Of a DNA stretch of 64,000 nucleotides, positions 45,250-52,908 are shown piece after piece. The stretch is from an uncultured Opitutia bacterium. Lineage in GTDB: Bacteria; Verrucomicrobiota; Verrucomicrobiia; Opitutales; Opitutaceae. Under the pieces are notes generated by a model that worked only from the letters and a program-made list of their open reading frames with translations, was not told the DNA's origin and did not search any database. The stretch spans positions 62,001-126,000 of the forward strand of contig CAILHZ010000008.1 in the NCBI GenBank assembly GCA_903834135.1, read 5' to 3'. The first letter of the stretch is position 1; the number at the start of each line of letters is the position of its first letter. A program made the position numbers and the translations under genes.

Positions 45250-45831
45250 ATGCCTTGTGTAAGAAGTATTCTATTTTTAGGACTAAGTTCTCTTCTACTT
45301 AGTCATGCTATTGCACAAAACGCTTCACCGTTCATGCCTACTGCTTCTGCAGGCGCTAGCGCAAGCAACGTACCCCAGAGCTTTGAAATTTCAGGTACAA
45401 TCACGACTTCTGATGGTACAAAGCTTTGTGTATATGATGTCCAAGCTAAACAAAGCCACTGGATTAAAGTAGGAGAAAGTTCAGAGAGCATTAAAGTACT
45501 TAGTTACGATCCGAAAACCGAAAGAGCCCAAGTCGTAATTAATGGTGAGAGTCGCACACTCGAATTAAGAAAAACTTCAATTTCAAGCCAGCCTGCACCT
45601 AGTTACATACAGCCTACTTACCAAAGAACTCCTGAGTATTCACAAGCAACACCTTCTGTTGCACCAGCACGTCCTAATTTTACACCCACACAACTTTCCG
45701 AGAACGCTAAACAAGAACAGGAATCACGTATGTTAGTAAGTGATTTACTCGATATTGGTATGCAACAGCGTAAAGCCTACGAAGAAGCTAAGCAAAAAGC
45801 AGATGCAGCAGCTGCAGCAAAAGGTAAGTAA
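45250..45831 (+). CDS. secreted hypothetical protein
   Basis: 193 residues from the ATG at 45250 (a GTG three bases earlier is in frame). A signal peptide (about 1-22, ending AIAQN) is followed by a small beta-rich domain (FEISGTITTSDGTKLCVYDV, SIKVLSYDPKTERAQVVING), then a Pro-rich linker, and a charged Ala/Lys helix (KQKADAAAAAKGK) at the end. I do not recognise a family. The layout resembles small periplasmic components of secretion systems, but nothing more can be shown. It converges with the repressor gene at 45846, 14 bases away. Confidence 0.65.
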   Translation: MPCVRSILFLGLSSLLLSHAIAQNASPFMPTASAGASASNVPQSFEISGTITTSDGTKLCVYDVQAKQSHWIKVGESSESIKVLSYDPKTERAQVVINGESRTLELRKTSISSQPAPSYIQPTYQRTPEYSQATPSVAPARPNFTPTQLSENAKQEQESRMLVSDLLDIGMQQRKAYEEAKQKADAAAAAKGK

Positions 45832-45845
45832 GCTCTAGCTAGTAA

Positions 45846-46172
45846 CTATTTGTTTAAGGATTTTTTAGGACTATGGATACGTTTGGGCACGCGACTTTCA
45901 TCTAATCCTAGAGCCAGTGAATCTGAAGAAGGCGCAGCAAGATTTGCCACACGATCTTCTAAACAAAGAATAAACATAGCACTAGCTAAAGTACCTACAG
46001 CTACTGTTGGATCTCCTGATTCAAGTCTCCACACTGTATCACGGCTAACGAAAAGCCGCTCAGCCATACTCGCTGTAGAGATGGATCGCTTACGGCGCGC
46101 CAAAGAGAGATCACGCCCCAATTTGTGTAGTGCGCGCTCAGCTGGCAGTGGCATAGCGGAAACGTGTTTCAT
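45846..46172 (-). CDS. HipB-like XRE repressor/antitoxin, orphan
   Basis: 108 residues from the ATG at 46172; an upstream ATG at 46220 would run through the operators, so it is rejected. It carries a helix-turn-helix (LGRDLSLARRKRSISTASMA, VSRDTVWRLESGDPTV) and the C-terminal LALGLDESRVPKRI typical of antitoxins paired with HipA kinases. No hipA-like gene follows; the frame ends beside the convergent secreted protein. It probably represses itself through the two sites upstream, and is a solitary regulator or a relic of a toxin-antitoxin pair. Confidence 0.8.
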   Translation of the reverse strand: MKHVSAMPLPAERALHKLGRDLSLARRKRSISTASMAERLFVSRDTVWRLESGDPTVAVGTLASAMFILCLEDRVANLAAPSSDSLALGLDESRVPKRIHSPKKSLNK

Positions 46173-46181
46173 TATAACTTT

Positions 46182-46234
46182 AATGTCAGTTATAGCTGTC
46201 TTAAAGTCAATTAATGTCATCTATAGCTGACATT
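46182..46234. promoter_or_regulatory. two operator-like sites of the HipB-like gene
   Basis: Site 1 (46182-46200) reads AATGTCAGTTATAGCTGTC; site 2 (46213-46234) has perfect half-sites AATGTCA and TGACATT around TCTATAGC. Their left ends are 31 bases apart, about three turns of DNA. They lie just upstream of the start at 46172, which is the usual place for autoregulation of HipB-type repressors. Confidence 0.65.
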
Positions 46235-46361
46235 TTTATTTTTAGTTCAATTACTCCTATGCATTAATCATTTTCATTTTTAGTCATCAATCAGATGACT
46301 AATAACTCAGATATTTCGTCTTTCCATTAGCAGGCTATTATCCGTAAGATGATCTAGTACT

Positions 46362-47231
46362 ATGATTTACCTCCTCGGCGGCTCTGGCTATGTAGGCCAA
46401 GCTTATCAAGCACTCTTAACTCGTAAAGGCATACCATTCCGCAACTTAAGACGGGCTGAGGTTGACTATACTATACCTTCAGTACTCAAAGCTGCCCTGC
46501 TTAAAGATAAGCCTGAATTTTTAATTAATGCAGCAGGCTACACAGGTAAGCCAAATGTAGATGCCTGTGAGCTCGATAAAGCAGAATGTCTTTTCGGCAA
46601 TGCTGTACTCCCAGGTCGTATCGCCCAAGCCTGCAAGGAAGCTAATATTCCTTGGGGTCATGTCTCTTCAGGATGTATTTACAATGGAAGTCGTGCAGAT
46701 GGAAAAGGCTTCACTGAAAAAGACACTCCTAATTTTTCTTTCCGCCACGGTCCCTGCTCATTTTATAGCGGGACTAAAGCACTAGGTGAAGAAGTACTCG
46801 CACAAGAAAGTAATGCCTACATTTGGCGTTTACGAATTCCCTACGATAATATCGATAATCCGCGCAACTATCTTACTAAGTTGATGCGGTATGCGCGTCT
46901 ACTTGAAGCAACGAATTCGATTTCAGAATTAAATGAATTCGTGGCCTCAACGTTTGCATGCTTCGAAAAACGTATTCCGTTTGGTATCTACAATGTCACT
47001 AATCCAGGTGATGCAACTACACACGGCATCGTAGAACAGATCAAAAAAAGTGGCGTCTGTAAAAAGGAGTTCTCCTTTTTTAATGACGAAACTGAATTCA
47101 TGAAGCTCGCAGCTAAAACACCTCGTTCTAACTGCGTTTTAGATTCTTCTAAACTTGCTTCCTTTGGTATCCATATGACCGAGGTAAATGAGTCTGTAGA
47201 TAAAGCCTTAAGAGAATGGAAAAAAGCATGA
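46362..47231 (+). CDS. NRS/ER-like nucleotide-sugar 3,5-epimerase/4-reductase
   Basis: 289 residues of the short/extended SDR fold. GGSGYVG (6-12) binds NAD(P)[16 protein letters not shown] (56-70), SSGCIYNG (102-109), [10 protein letters not shown] (116-125), Y135-SGT-K139 and [15 protein letters not shown] match plant nucleotide-rhamnose synthase/epimerase-reductase (NRS/ER, the C-terminal part of RHM) better than bacterial RmlD. C105 stands at the Cys taken as the epimerisation acid/base in NRS/ER. It would convert 4-keto-6-deoxyglucose nucleotide into the L-rhamnose nucleotide in one protein, which fits the absence of rmlC here. Its stop overlaps the rmlB start (ATGA). Confidence 0.8.
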   Translation: MIYLLGGSGYVGQAYQALLTRKGIPFRNLRRAEVDYTIPSVLKAALLKDKPEFLINAAGYTGKPNVDACELDKAECLFGNAVLPGRIAQACKEANIPWGHVSSGCIYNGSRADGKGFTEKDTPNFSFRHGPCSFYSGTKALGEEVLAQESNAYIWRLRIPYDNIDNPRNYLTKLMRYARLLEATNSISELNEFVASTFACFEKRIPFGIYNVTNPGDATTHGIVEQIKKSGVCKKEFSFFNDETEFMKLAAKTPRSNCVLDSSKLASFGIHMTEVNESVDKALREWKKA

Positions 47232-48292
47232 ACTTACTTGTCACAGGCGGCTGCGGTTTTATTGGAAGCAATTTTGTAAGACAGCGTCTCTTTTCTAAAG
47301 ACCCTGAAGTAGGTCGTATTGTTAATTTAGATAAACTTACCTACGCCGGAAACCCTTTTAATTTAAAAGGTGTTGATACAGATCCACGCTATGTATTTGT
47401 ACACGGCGATATCGGAGATGAAGCTTTAATTGCAAAACTATTAACAGAACATCAAATCGATTGTGTCGTTAATTTCGCTGCAGAATCTCATGTCGATCGC
47501 TCAATTGATTCACCTGAGCCTTTCATTCAAACCAACGTTGTAGGCACACTGCGACTGCTTAACGCGTCACGCCGCTATTGGGCAGCCTTAGCAGAACCTA
47601 AGAAAAAAGAGTTTCGTTTCCTTCACGTATCAACCGACGAAGTCTATGGTACATTAAGTTTAACTGACCCAGCTTTTACAGAGGAAACTCCTTTTGCACC
47701 AAATAGTCCGTATGCTGCATCCAAGGCTTCGAGTGATCATTTAGTAAGATCCTTCCAGCACACCTACGGCTTTCCTACCTTAACGACCAATTGCTCAAAC
47801 AATTACGGTCCATTTCATTTTCCAGAAAAGTTAATCCCATTAATGATTCTTAATGCCCTAGATGGTAAGAATCTGCCGATATACGGTGACGGTATGCAAA
47901 TTAGAGATTGGTTATATGTAGAGGATCATGCAGAGGCCATTTGGCTTGTGGTTAGAAAAGGAATTCCAGGTCAGACATACAATGTGGGAGGACTCAATGA
48001 GCGCCCAAATATTGAAGTCGTAGAACGTATATGTGCGCTGCTTGACGCAAAATCTCCACGTAAGGATGGAAAATCTTATATCAGTCAAAAAACAACCGTT
48101 GCTGACCGTCCTGGTCATGACCGCAGATACGCAATTGACTGCACAAAAATTCAAAAAGAATTAGGGTGGAACCCGCGTGAGTCTTTTGAAACTGGTCTTG
48201 CTCGTACGATAGATTGGTACCTCGCTAATCGCAGCTGGTGTGACGATATCACTTCAAAGAAATATGCCCGTGAGCGTCTTGGTGTGAGCTAA
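47228..48292 (+). CDS. rmlB: dTDP-glucose 4,6-dehydratase
   Basis: 354 residues from the ATG at 47228, which overlaps the previous stop by four bases; an ATG at 47216 is in frame but would overlap by 16. NAD site [29 protein letters not shown] with the YxxxK pair, [18 protein letters not shown] and [17 protein letters not shown] are diagnostic of RmlB/RfbB. It makes dTDP-4-keto-6-deoxyglucose in the cytoplasm, the substrate of the preceding NRS/ER-like protein, and is followed by rmlA 30 bases on. This is the core of nucleotide-rhamnose synthesis. Confidence 0.95.
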   Translation: MNLLVTGGCGFIGSNFVRQRLFSKDPEVGRIVNLDKLTYAGNPFNLKGVDTDPRYVFVHGDIGDEALIAKLLTEHQIDCVVNFAAESHVDRSIDSPEPFIQTNVVGTLRLLNASRRYWAALAEPKKKEFRFLHVSTDEVYGTLSLTDPAFTEETPFAPNSPYAASKASSDHLVRSFQHTYGFPTLTTNCSNNYGPFHFPEKLIPLMILNALDGKNLPIYGDGMQIRDWLYVEDHAEAIWLVVRKGIPGQTYNVGGLNERPNIEVVERICALLDAKSPRKDGKSYISQKTTVADRPGHDRRYAIDCTKIQKELGWNPRESFETGLARTIDWYLANRSWCDDITSKKYARERLGVS

Positions 48293-48321
48293 AGCTAACG
48301 ATTTTAAATACCCATTAAATC

Positions 48322-49200
48322 ATGAATAGAAAAGGTATCATTTTAGCAGGCGGTTCAGGTACACGCTTATTTCCTCTGACAATCGCTGTCAGTAAGCAGC
48401 TGATGCCAGTGTACGATAAGCCGATGATTTACTATCCCCTATCCGTACTGATGTTAGCAGGGATTAAAGAAGTCCTAATCATTTCTACGCCTATTGATTT
48501 ACCTTTATTTCGTCGCCTACTTGGAGACGGTGCTAATCTAGGTATGAAGCTTGAGTATGCAGAGCAGCCTTCACCCGATGGATTAGCCCAGGCCTTTATA
48601 ATTGGTGCAAAGTTCATTGGAGATTCTCCATCGTGCTTAATCTTAGGGGATAATCTTTTCTACGGGCACGATCTTGTGCGGGCTTTAGAAAGCGCATCAG
48701 AAAAAACATCAGGTGCCACAATCTTTGGCTACCACGTTGCAGATCCTAAGTCGTACGGCGTTGTTGAATTTGCCTCAGATGGTAAAGTGCTATCGCTTGA
48801 AGAAAAACCAGCACAGCCTAAATCAAATTACGCTATTCCTGGAGTTTACTTCTACGACAAAGATGTCGTTGAACTCGCAAGGAATTTAAAACCTTCTGCT
48901 CGTGGTGAATTAGAAATCACAGATTTAAATCGGCTTTATTTAAACCAGGGTAATTTAAAAGTTGAACTCTTAGGTCGTGGTACAGCGTGGCTTGATACAG
49001 GAACGCATAGTTCATTACTGGAAGCAGGCCAATTCGTTCAGGTCATTGAACAGCGCCAAGGGCTTAAGATCGCATGTCTTGAAGAAATTGCTTACCGCAA
49101 GGGCTGGATTGATAAAGCAAAACTGCAGGCAAATATTTCAAAACTAGGTAAGTCTGCTTATGCTGATTACCTACGCACCCTAGCCTTAAGCGACGGCTGA
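48322..49200 (+). CDS. rmlA: glucose-1-phosphate thymidylyltransferase
   Basis: 292 residues. The nucleotidyltransferase motif [11 protein letters not shown] with [16 protein letters not shown] is at the N-terminus, and [25 protein letters not shown] and [16 protein letters not shown] follow, as in RmlA/RfbA. It joins dTTP and glucose 1-phosphate in the first step of dTDP-sugar synthesis. It lies in line with rmlB and a GT2 gene starting 5 bases after its stop, so the four genes 46362-50137 are one operon. Confidence 0.96.
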   Translation: MNRKGIILAGGSGTRLFPLTIAVSKQLMPVYDKPMIYYPLSVLMLAGIKEVLIISTPIDLPLFRRLLGDGANLGMKLEYAEQPSPDGLAQAFIIGAKFIGDSPSCLILGDNLFYGHDLVRALESASEKTSGATIFGYHVADPKSYGVVEFASDGKVLSLEEKPAQPKSNYAIPGVYFYDKDVVELARNLKPSARGELEITDLNRLYLNQGNLKVELLGRGTAWLDTGTHSSLLEAGQFVQVIEQRQGLKIACLEEIAYRKGWIDKAKLQANISKLGKSAYADYLRTLALSDG

Positions 49201-49204
49201 CGCC

Positions 49205-50137
49205 ATGCGCGTCTCATTTATTGTAGGCCTTTACAACTGCCTTCCCCTCACTCGGGAAATGCTGGCTAGTTTGCAGCTGAGTCTTCCTAAAGGCCTAGAG
49301 TATGAGATTATTTTTGTAGATGATTTTAGCACTGACGAAACACGTTCCTGGCTAAAAACACTAAAAGCTCCACGTCGTTACATTTTAAACGATAAAAACC
49401 TAGGTTACGCTGCAACCAATAACCGCGGTGCTAAAGAAGCAACAGGAGATGTACTCATATTTCTAAATAACGATTTAATCTTTTGTAAAGGTTGGCTAGA
49501 GCCTCTTATGAAAGCCCATAAAGAACTAGGAAATAAAGCTGGGGTGATTGGCAATGTACAACGGGATGCTAAATCCGGGGAGATTGATCACGCAGGCGTT
49601 TACATTAACGCAAAGGGTAAACCCACTCATATCAAGACACTGTCCTTCTTAAGTCGTTTATACAAACCTGTCCTGATTGATACGCTGTCAACGGGTGCAT
49701 GTTTTTTAATCAGTAAAGAATTGTGGCTTATACTAGGCGGATTCGACGAAAAATACATCAATGGCAGCGAAGATATCGATTTGCAGCTAAGAGTACGTGC
49801 TTTAGGTAGAATTAATGCCGTTTGTTTAGGCAGTACTATTCGTCATCACATCAGCCAATCCCCTGGACGAAAATCAAAGGATGAGGAAAATTCTTTTAGA
49901 CTCACCCTGACTTGGAAAGATACACTGGCTGAACTTAGTTTAGATGACTGGTGTAGACATCATTTTGAAACATATCTTCCCGAGCCACGAGATTTTCCAG
50001 ATCAGTCACTGGCGCGTAAAATAGCTCTGTACTACATACTACGCTTCCCTATAGATCCACCCAAGGAAGCATTACCAAATGTGTATAAAGCTTTAGAATA
50101 TGAACTCACACGCTGGCGTGTGATGTTTAAGCCTTAG
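49205..50137 (+). CDS. GT2 family glycosyltransferase
   Basis: 310 residues with a GT-A fold: FIVGLYNCLPLTREMLASL, FVDDFSTDET (nucleotide-binding Asp pair), LNDKNLGYAATNNRGAKEA, IFLNNDLIF (DxD-equivalent) and GGFDEKYINGSEDIDLQLRV (base/acceptor region). It resembles rhamnosyl or galactofuranosyl-type transferases, and starts 5 bases after rmlA, so a rhamnosyltransferase is a reasonable guess. Its 3' end overlaps the convergent GT2 gene by 11 bases. No membrane segment. Confidence 0.9.
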   Translation: MRVSFIVGLYNCLPLTREMLASLQLSLPKGLEYEIIFVDDFSTDETRSWLKTLKAPRRYILNDKNLGYAATNNRGAKEATGDVLIFLNNDLIFCKGWLEPLMKAHKELGNKAGVIGNVQRDAKSGEIDHAGVYINAKGKPTHIKTLSFLSRLYKPVLIDTLSTGACFLISKELWLILGGFDEKYINGSEDIDLQLRVRALGRINAVCLGSTIRHHISQSPGRKSKDEENSFRLTLTWKDTLAELSLDDWCRHHFETYLPEPRDFPDQSLARKIALYYILRFPIDPPKEALPNVYKALEYELTRWRVMFKP

Positions 50138-51059
50138 TTACTACTTCTCGTATCACTGATTGAGGTCGTTCATTAACAGCAATGAACATGCGGCCAATGT
50201 ATTCTCCAATCAGGCCTAAAATCATTAACTGTACACCAGAGAAAACAAGTAAAGCTGCCATCAAAGAGCCCCACCCAAATGCGGGACCTTGCTGAGTGAA
50301 ATAAAGATAAACAACCGCTGCGAAGCCTAAGACGCCGATTGATGCTAGTGCTATGCCGCTTACTGTTGCCACACGTAGCGGCATGACTGAAAAATTAATC
50401 CAGGCACTTAGCCAAAGCTTAATTAAGCGGCTAAAAGTATACCCGCTTGATCCTGCATGCCGCGCCTCATGACGCACTTCAAGTGTACTTAAGCGCTGGG
50501 TGACTTGAAGTATAAGGCCATCAATATAAGGATAAGGTCCGTTGTGTTTGATCACCTCTTTCACGACTAAAGCTGATACACACCTAAAACTGGAAAGATA
50601 CAAACCGCGTGGTTTTTCAAGTGCCCAGTCGGTAATACGATTTGTAAACCAGCTACCTATATTTCTAAAAAGGGAATGCTCTTTTTGCGTATAGTGTCCG
50701 AAGACAACATCAAACTGCCCTGCCTTAGCGTGCTCCCATAATCTAAGCGCCTCTTCAGGTGGATTCTGGCCGTCATCATCTAAATTAACAACGTAATGAC
50801 CCTTGGCATGGCGCCAGCCTGTAAGTACAGCATTATGCTCACCGAAATTGCGGGCATGGCTGATATAAGTTACGGGTACTTGTAAAGATGAGATAAGAGC
50901 CCTTACAACTGCATCCGTAGTATCCCGACTACCATCATTAACTAAAATAATTTCGTGTCCGCCTTCTACAGTTAACGCTTCAATACGTTTAACCACAGAG
51001 CCCACTGTTTGAGCGCTATTATAAAGTGGTATTACAAAACTTAAGGAATAGTCAGGCAT
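50127..51059 (-). CDS. polyprenyl-phosphate GT2 (DPM1/GtrB-like) with two membrane segments
   Basis: 310 residues from the ATG at 51059; a GTG six bases earlier is in frame. The N-terminal GT-A domain has SFVIPLYNSAQTV, LVNDGSRDTT, SHARNFGEHNAVLTGWRHA and NLDDDGQNPPEE, as in dolichol/undecaprenyl-phosphate sugar transferases (DPM1, ArnC, GtrB). Two membrane helices follow (about 228-252 and 262-286) with the GEYIGRMF end typical of this group. It would load a sugar onto undecaprenyl phosphate at the membrane, supplying the GT-C enzymes nearby. It is the downstream end of the minus-strand group 55872-50127. Confidence 0.9.
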   Translation of the reverse strand: MPDYSLSFVIPLYNSAQTVGSVVKRIEALTVEGGHEIILVNDGSRDTTDAVVRALISSLQVPVTYISHARNFGEHNAVLTGWRHAKGHYVVNLDDDGQNPPEEALRLWEHAKAGQFDVVFGHYTQKEHSLFRNIGSWFTNRITDWALEKPRGLYLSSFRCVSALVVKEVIKHNGPYPYIDGLILQVTQRLSTLEVRHEARHAGSSGYTFSRLIKLWLSAWINFSVMPLRVATVSGIALASIGVLGFAAVVYLYFTQQGPAFGWGSLMAALLVFSGVQLMILGLIGEYIGRMFIAVNERPQSVIREVVTKA

Positions 51060-51107
51060 GGGCACTCAAATAAATGTGCCATAAGCTCGAACGACAGTCA
51101 ACGGTAG

Positions 51108-51905
51108 TTAGGCGTTAGCCTCAACAAGCGCTTTATCATACAAATCACAGTAATGGTAAAACGCGCCACTGACTAAAGGCTTATGCGCCTCATGCACCCT
51201 GCCTGCAGCAATCTCTGAACGAAGAAATGGCTTAGGGCCGTGGAAGTGTACAATACGTGCATTCGGGTTAATCCCCCAATAAGGCTTCCAGTTTAGTTCA
51301 GCAGGGAGTACAGCCCAGCCCAATTCCTTAAAATACATTTTATAGGCATGCTGATCCCAACTAATCTGAATGAGTTCAGGTAAATTTTCAGAGGTATAAC
51401 GCCTAAGTGCATCGCTGTGCTTATGGAGAGCCTCCACATCGATTAGCATTACGCCAGTATTAAGACGCTCAGGGACATTAGGATCGTCCTCTGCAGCTAC
51501 TGCAAAACACTTGCCCTGAAGTGAAGTCCATAGAGATGTTGGATCGCCCGTAAAAATGACATCGCAATCAAAGAAAATAATTTGCTCATCCTTCCATCCA
51601 AGCTCCTTACAAATATTAGTTAGATCAAGTTTAAGCAGAACCCCTGGGCCGTGATTTAAATACGCCTTATCCTTTGTTTCACGATCAAGTTGTATTAATT
51701 TAGGATATAATAAACTACGTCTATAAATAACACCCACCTGATGTGCCTGCAACCAGTCTGTAAATGCGTTAGGCCATCCATCGTATACCACATAAGGCTC
51801 AAGCGCATTTGTATACTTACGCATTGTGGTGATCGCTACCTTAACCATATCAGCATAAGCTTTAAACCAAAACATTTCCTCATGAATATCAAAAAAACAT
51901 TTCAT
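51108..51905 (-). CDS. GT8-like glycosyltransferase
   Basis: 265 residues. IIFFDCDVIFTGDP (near 109-122) gives the DxD metal motif, RLNTGVMLID the acceptor strand, and WDQHAYK and RIVHFHGPKP the later GT-A motifs of the GT8-like group. It is soluble, without signal or membrane segment. It lies 48 bases from the GT2 gene and 7 bases from the SDR gene on the same strand, so it belongs to the surface-polysaccharide operon. The donor sugar is unknown. Confidence 0.75.
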   Translation of the reverse strand: MKCFFDIHEEMFWFKAYADMVKVAITTMRKYTNALEPYVVYDGWPNAFTDWLQAHQVGVIYRRSLLYPKLIQLDRETKDKAYLNHGPGVLLKLDLTNICKELGWKDEQIIFFDCDVIFTGDPTSLWTSLQGKCFAVAAEDDPNVPERLNTGVMLIDVEALHKHSDALRRYTSENLPELIQISWDQHAYKMYFKELGWAVLPAELNWKPYWGINPNARIVHFHGPKPFLRSEIAAGRVHEAHKPLVSGAFYHYCDLYDKALVEANA

Positions 51906-51912
51906 GATAGCT

Positions 51913-52905
51913 TCACATGTAATGGTTTAGCTCAGTGCGGTAATACTCGAGCGTTTGTATCAAAGCAGACTTTAAATTTGTTTTAGGACGCCAACCTAGT
52001 TTTCGCTTAATTAAATTATAATCAGCGTAGTAGTCTCCGATATCAATTTTAGCACGCTCTTTAGGAAACTGCCTAACTTGATATCCACCACTTCCATTTA
52101 GTTCCACTAAAGCATCAGCAAGTTCACGTAGTGTCACCACTGCAGGTCCTCCTAAATTATACACTACACCTCTAGCTTCAGGGTGTGTCGCTGCAAGCAA
52201 GAAGGCTTCAACGGCGTCATCGACATATGTAAAATCACGTTTTTGATCACCACCCCATACTTCGAAACGTTTACCTTTCAAAATGTCTCGAATCCACACT
52301 CCTACAAAAGTCTGTCTAGCATCTTTAATACGCATACCAGGTCCAATTGTATTGGTAAGGCGCAAAGCACAGGTGTTCATCCCATGAATCTTTGCGTATA
52401 ATAAATGGAACGACTCTCCCGCTACTTTATTGATACCATTGATATCAACAGGCCTAAGCGGATGTGTTTCCTTAACGGGCAAATGATCAGGTCTTCCATA
52501 GATTTGTCTAGTACTAGCAAAAACGATACGAATCTTTGGATTATGTTTTCTGCAAGCCTCAAGAATTGATAATTGGGCACGGCAATTAATATCTAAATCT
52601 GCTGCAGGATCAGTCATTGAATCCCAGTGGCTTGTTTGCCCAGCTAAATTAAAGAGGTAATCCTGACCCCTAACAAATCGAGGTAATTTATGATCTTCCC
52701 TAATATCTGCACGGTATACTTTAATCTGTTTTTTTATCTTCGAAATATTGTGTAGCGAGCCGCCATACTGCGGAATAAGACTATCTAAGATTGTAACCTT
52801 AGCACCTGCCTCAACAAGTACCCGCGCCAAGTTTGAGCCAATAAATCCAAGACCTCCTGTAATGAGGACTCTTTTAGATTTAAAGTATTTATTCCAAGAA
52901 GTCAT
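51913..52905 (-). CDS. NAD-dependent sugar epimerase/dehydratase (extended SDR)
   Basis: 330 residues. NAD site ITGGLGFIGSNLA (residues 15-27), LAGQTSHWDSM, FASTRQIYGRP, NGINKVAGESFHLLYAK with an Asn at the usual Tyr position (INKVAGE reads N-x-x-x shifted), and DFTYVDDAVEAFLL and YNLGGP show an extended SDR of nucleotide-sugar type. The nearest groups are UDP-glucose 4-epimerase and dTDP-glucose dehydratase-like proteins. The catalytic Tyr of YxxxK is not obvious at INGINKVAG, so activity should be treated with care. It ends 4 bases after the start region of the large membrane protein gene, and lies in the minus-strand glycan operon. Confidence 0.8.
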   Translation of the reverse strand: MTSWNKYFKSKRVLITGGLGFIGSNLARVLVEAGAKVTILDSLIPQYGGSLHNISKIKKQIKVYRADIREDHKLPRFVRGQDYLFNLAGQTSHWDSMTDPAADLDINCRAQLSILEACRKHNPKIRIVFASTRQIYGRPDHLPVKETHPLRPVDINGINKVAGESFHLLYAKIHGMNTCALRLTNTIGPGMRIKDARQTFVGVWIRDILKGKRFEVWGGDQKRDFTYVDDAVEAFLLAATHPEARGVVYNLGGPAVVTLRELADALVELNGSGGYQVRQFPKERAKIDIGDYYADYNLIKRKLGWRPKTNLKSALIQTLEYYRTELNHYM

Positions 52906-52908
52906 ACC

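Noticed and set aside
46173..46220. Upstream ATG for the HipB-like gene
   Set aside because: It would make the first operator part of the coding region and add residues not seen in the family.
45850..46230. 126-codon plus-strand open frame
   Set aside because: It is antisense to the HipB-like gene, which has clear HTH motifs and operator sites.
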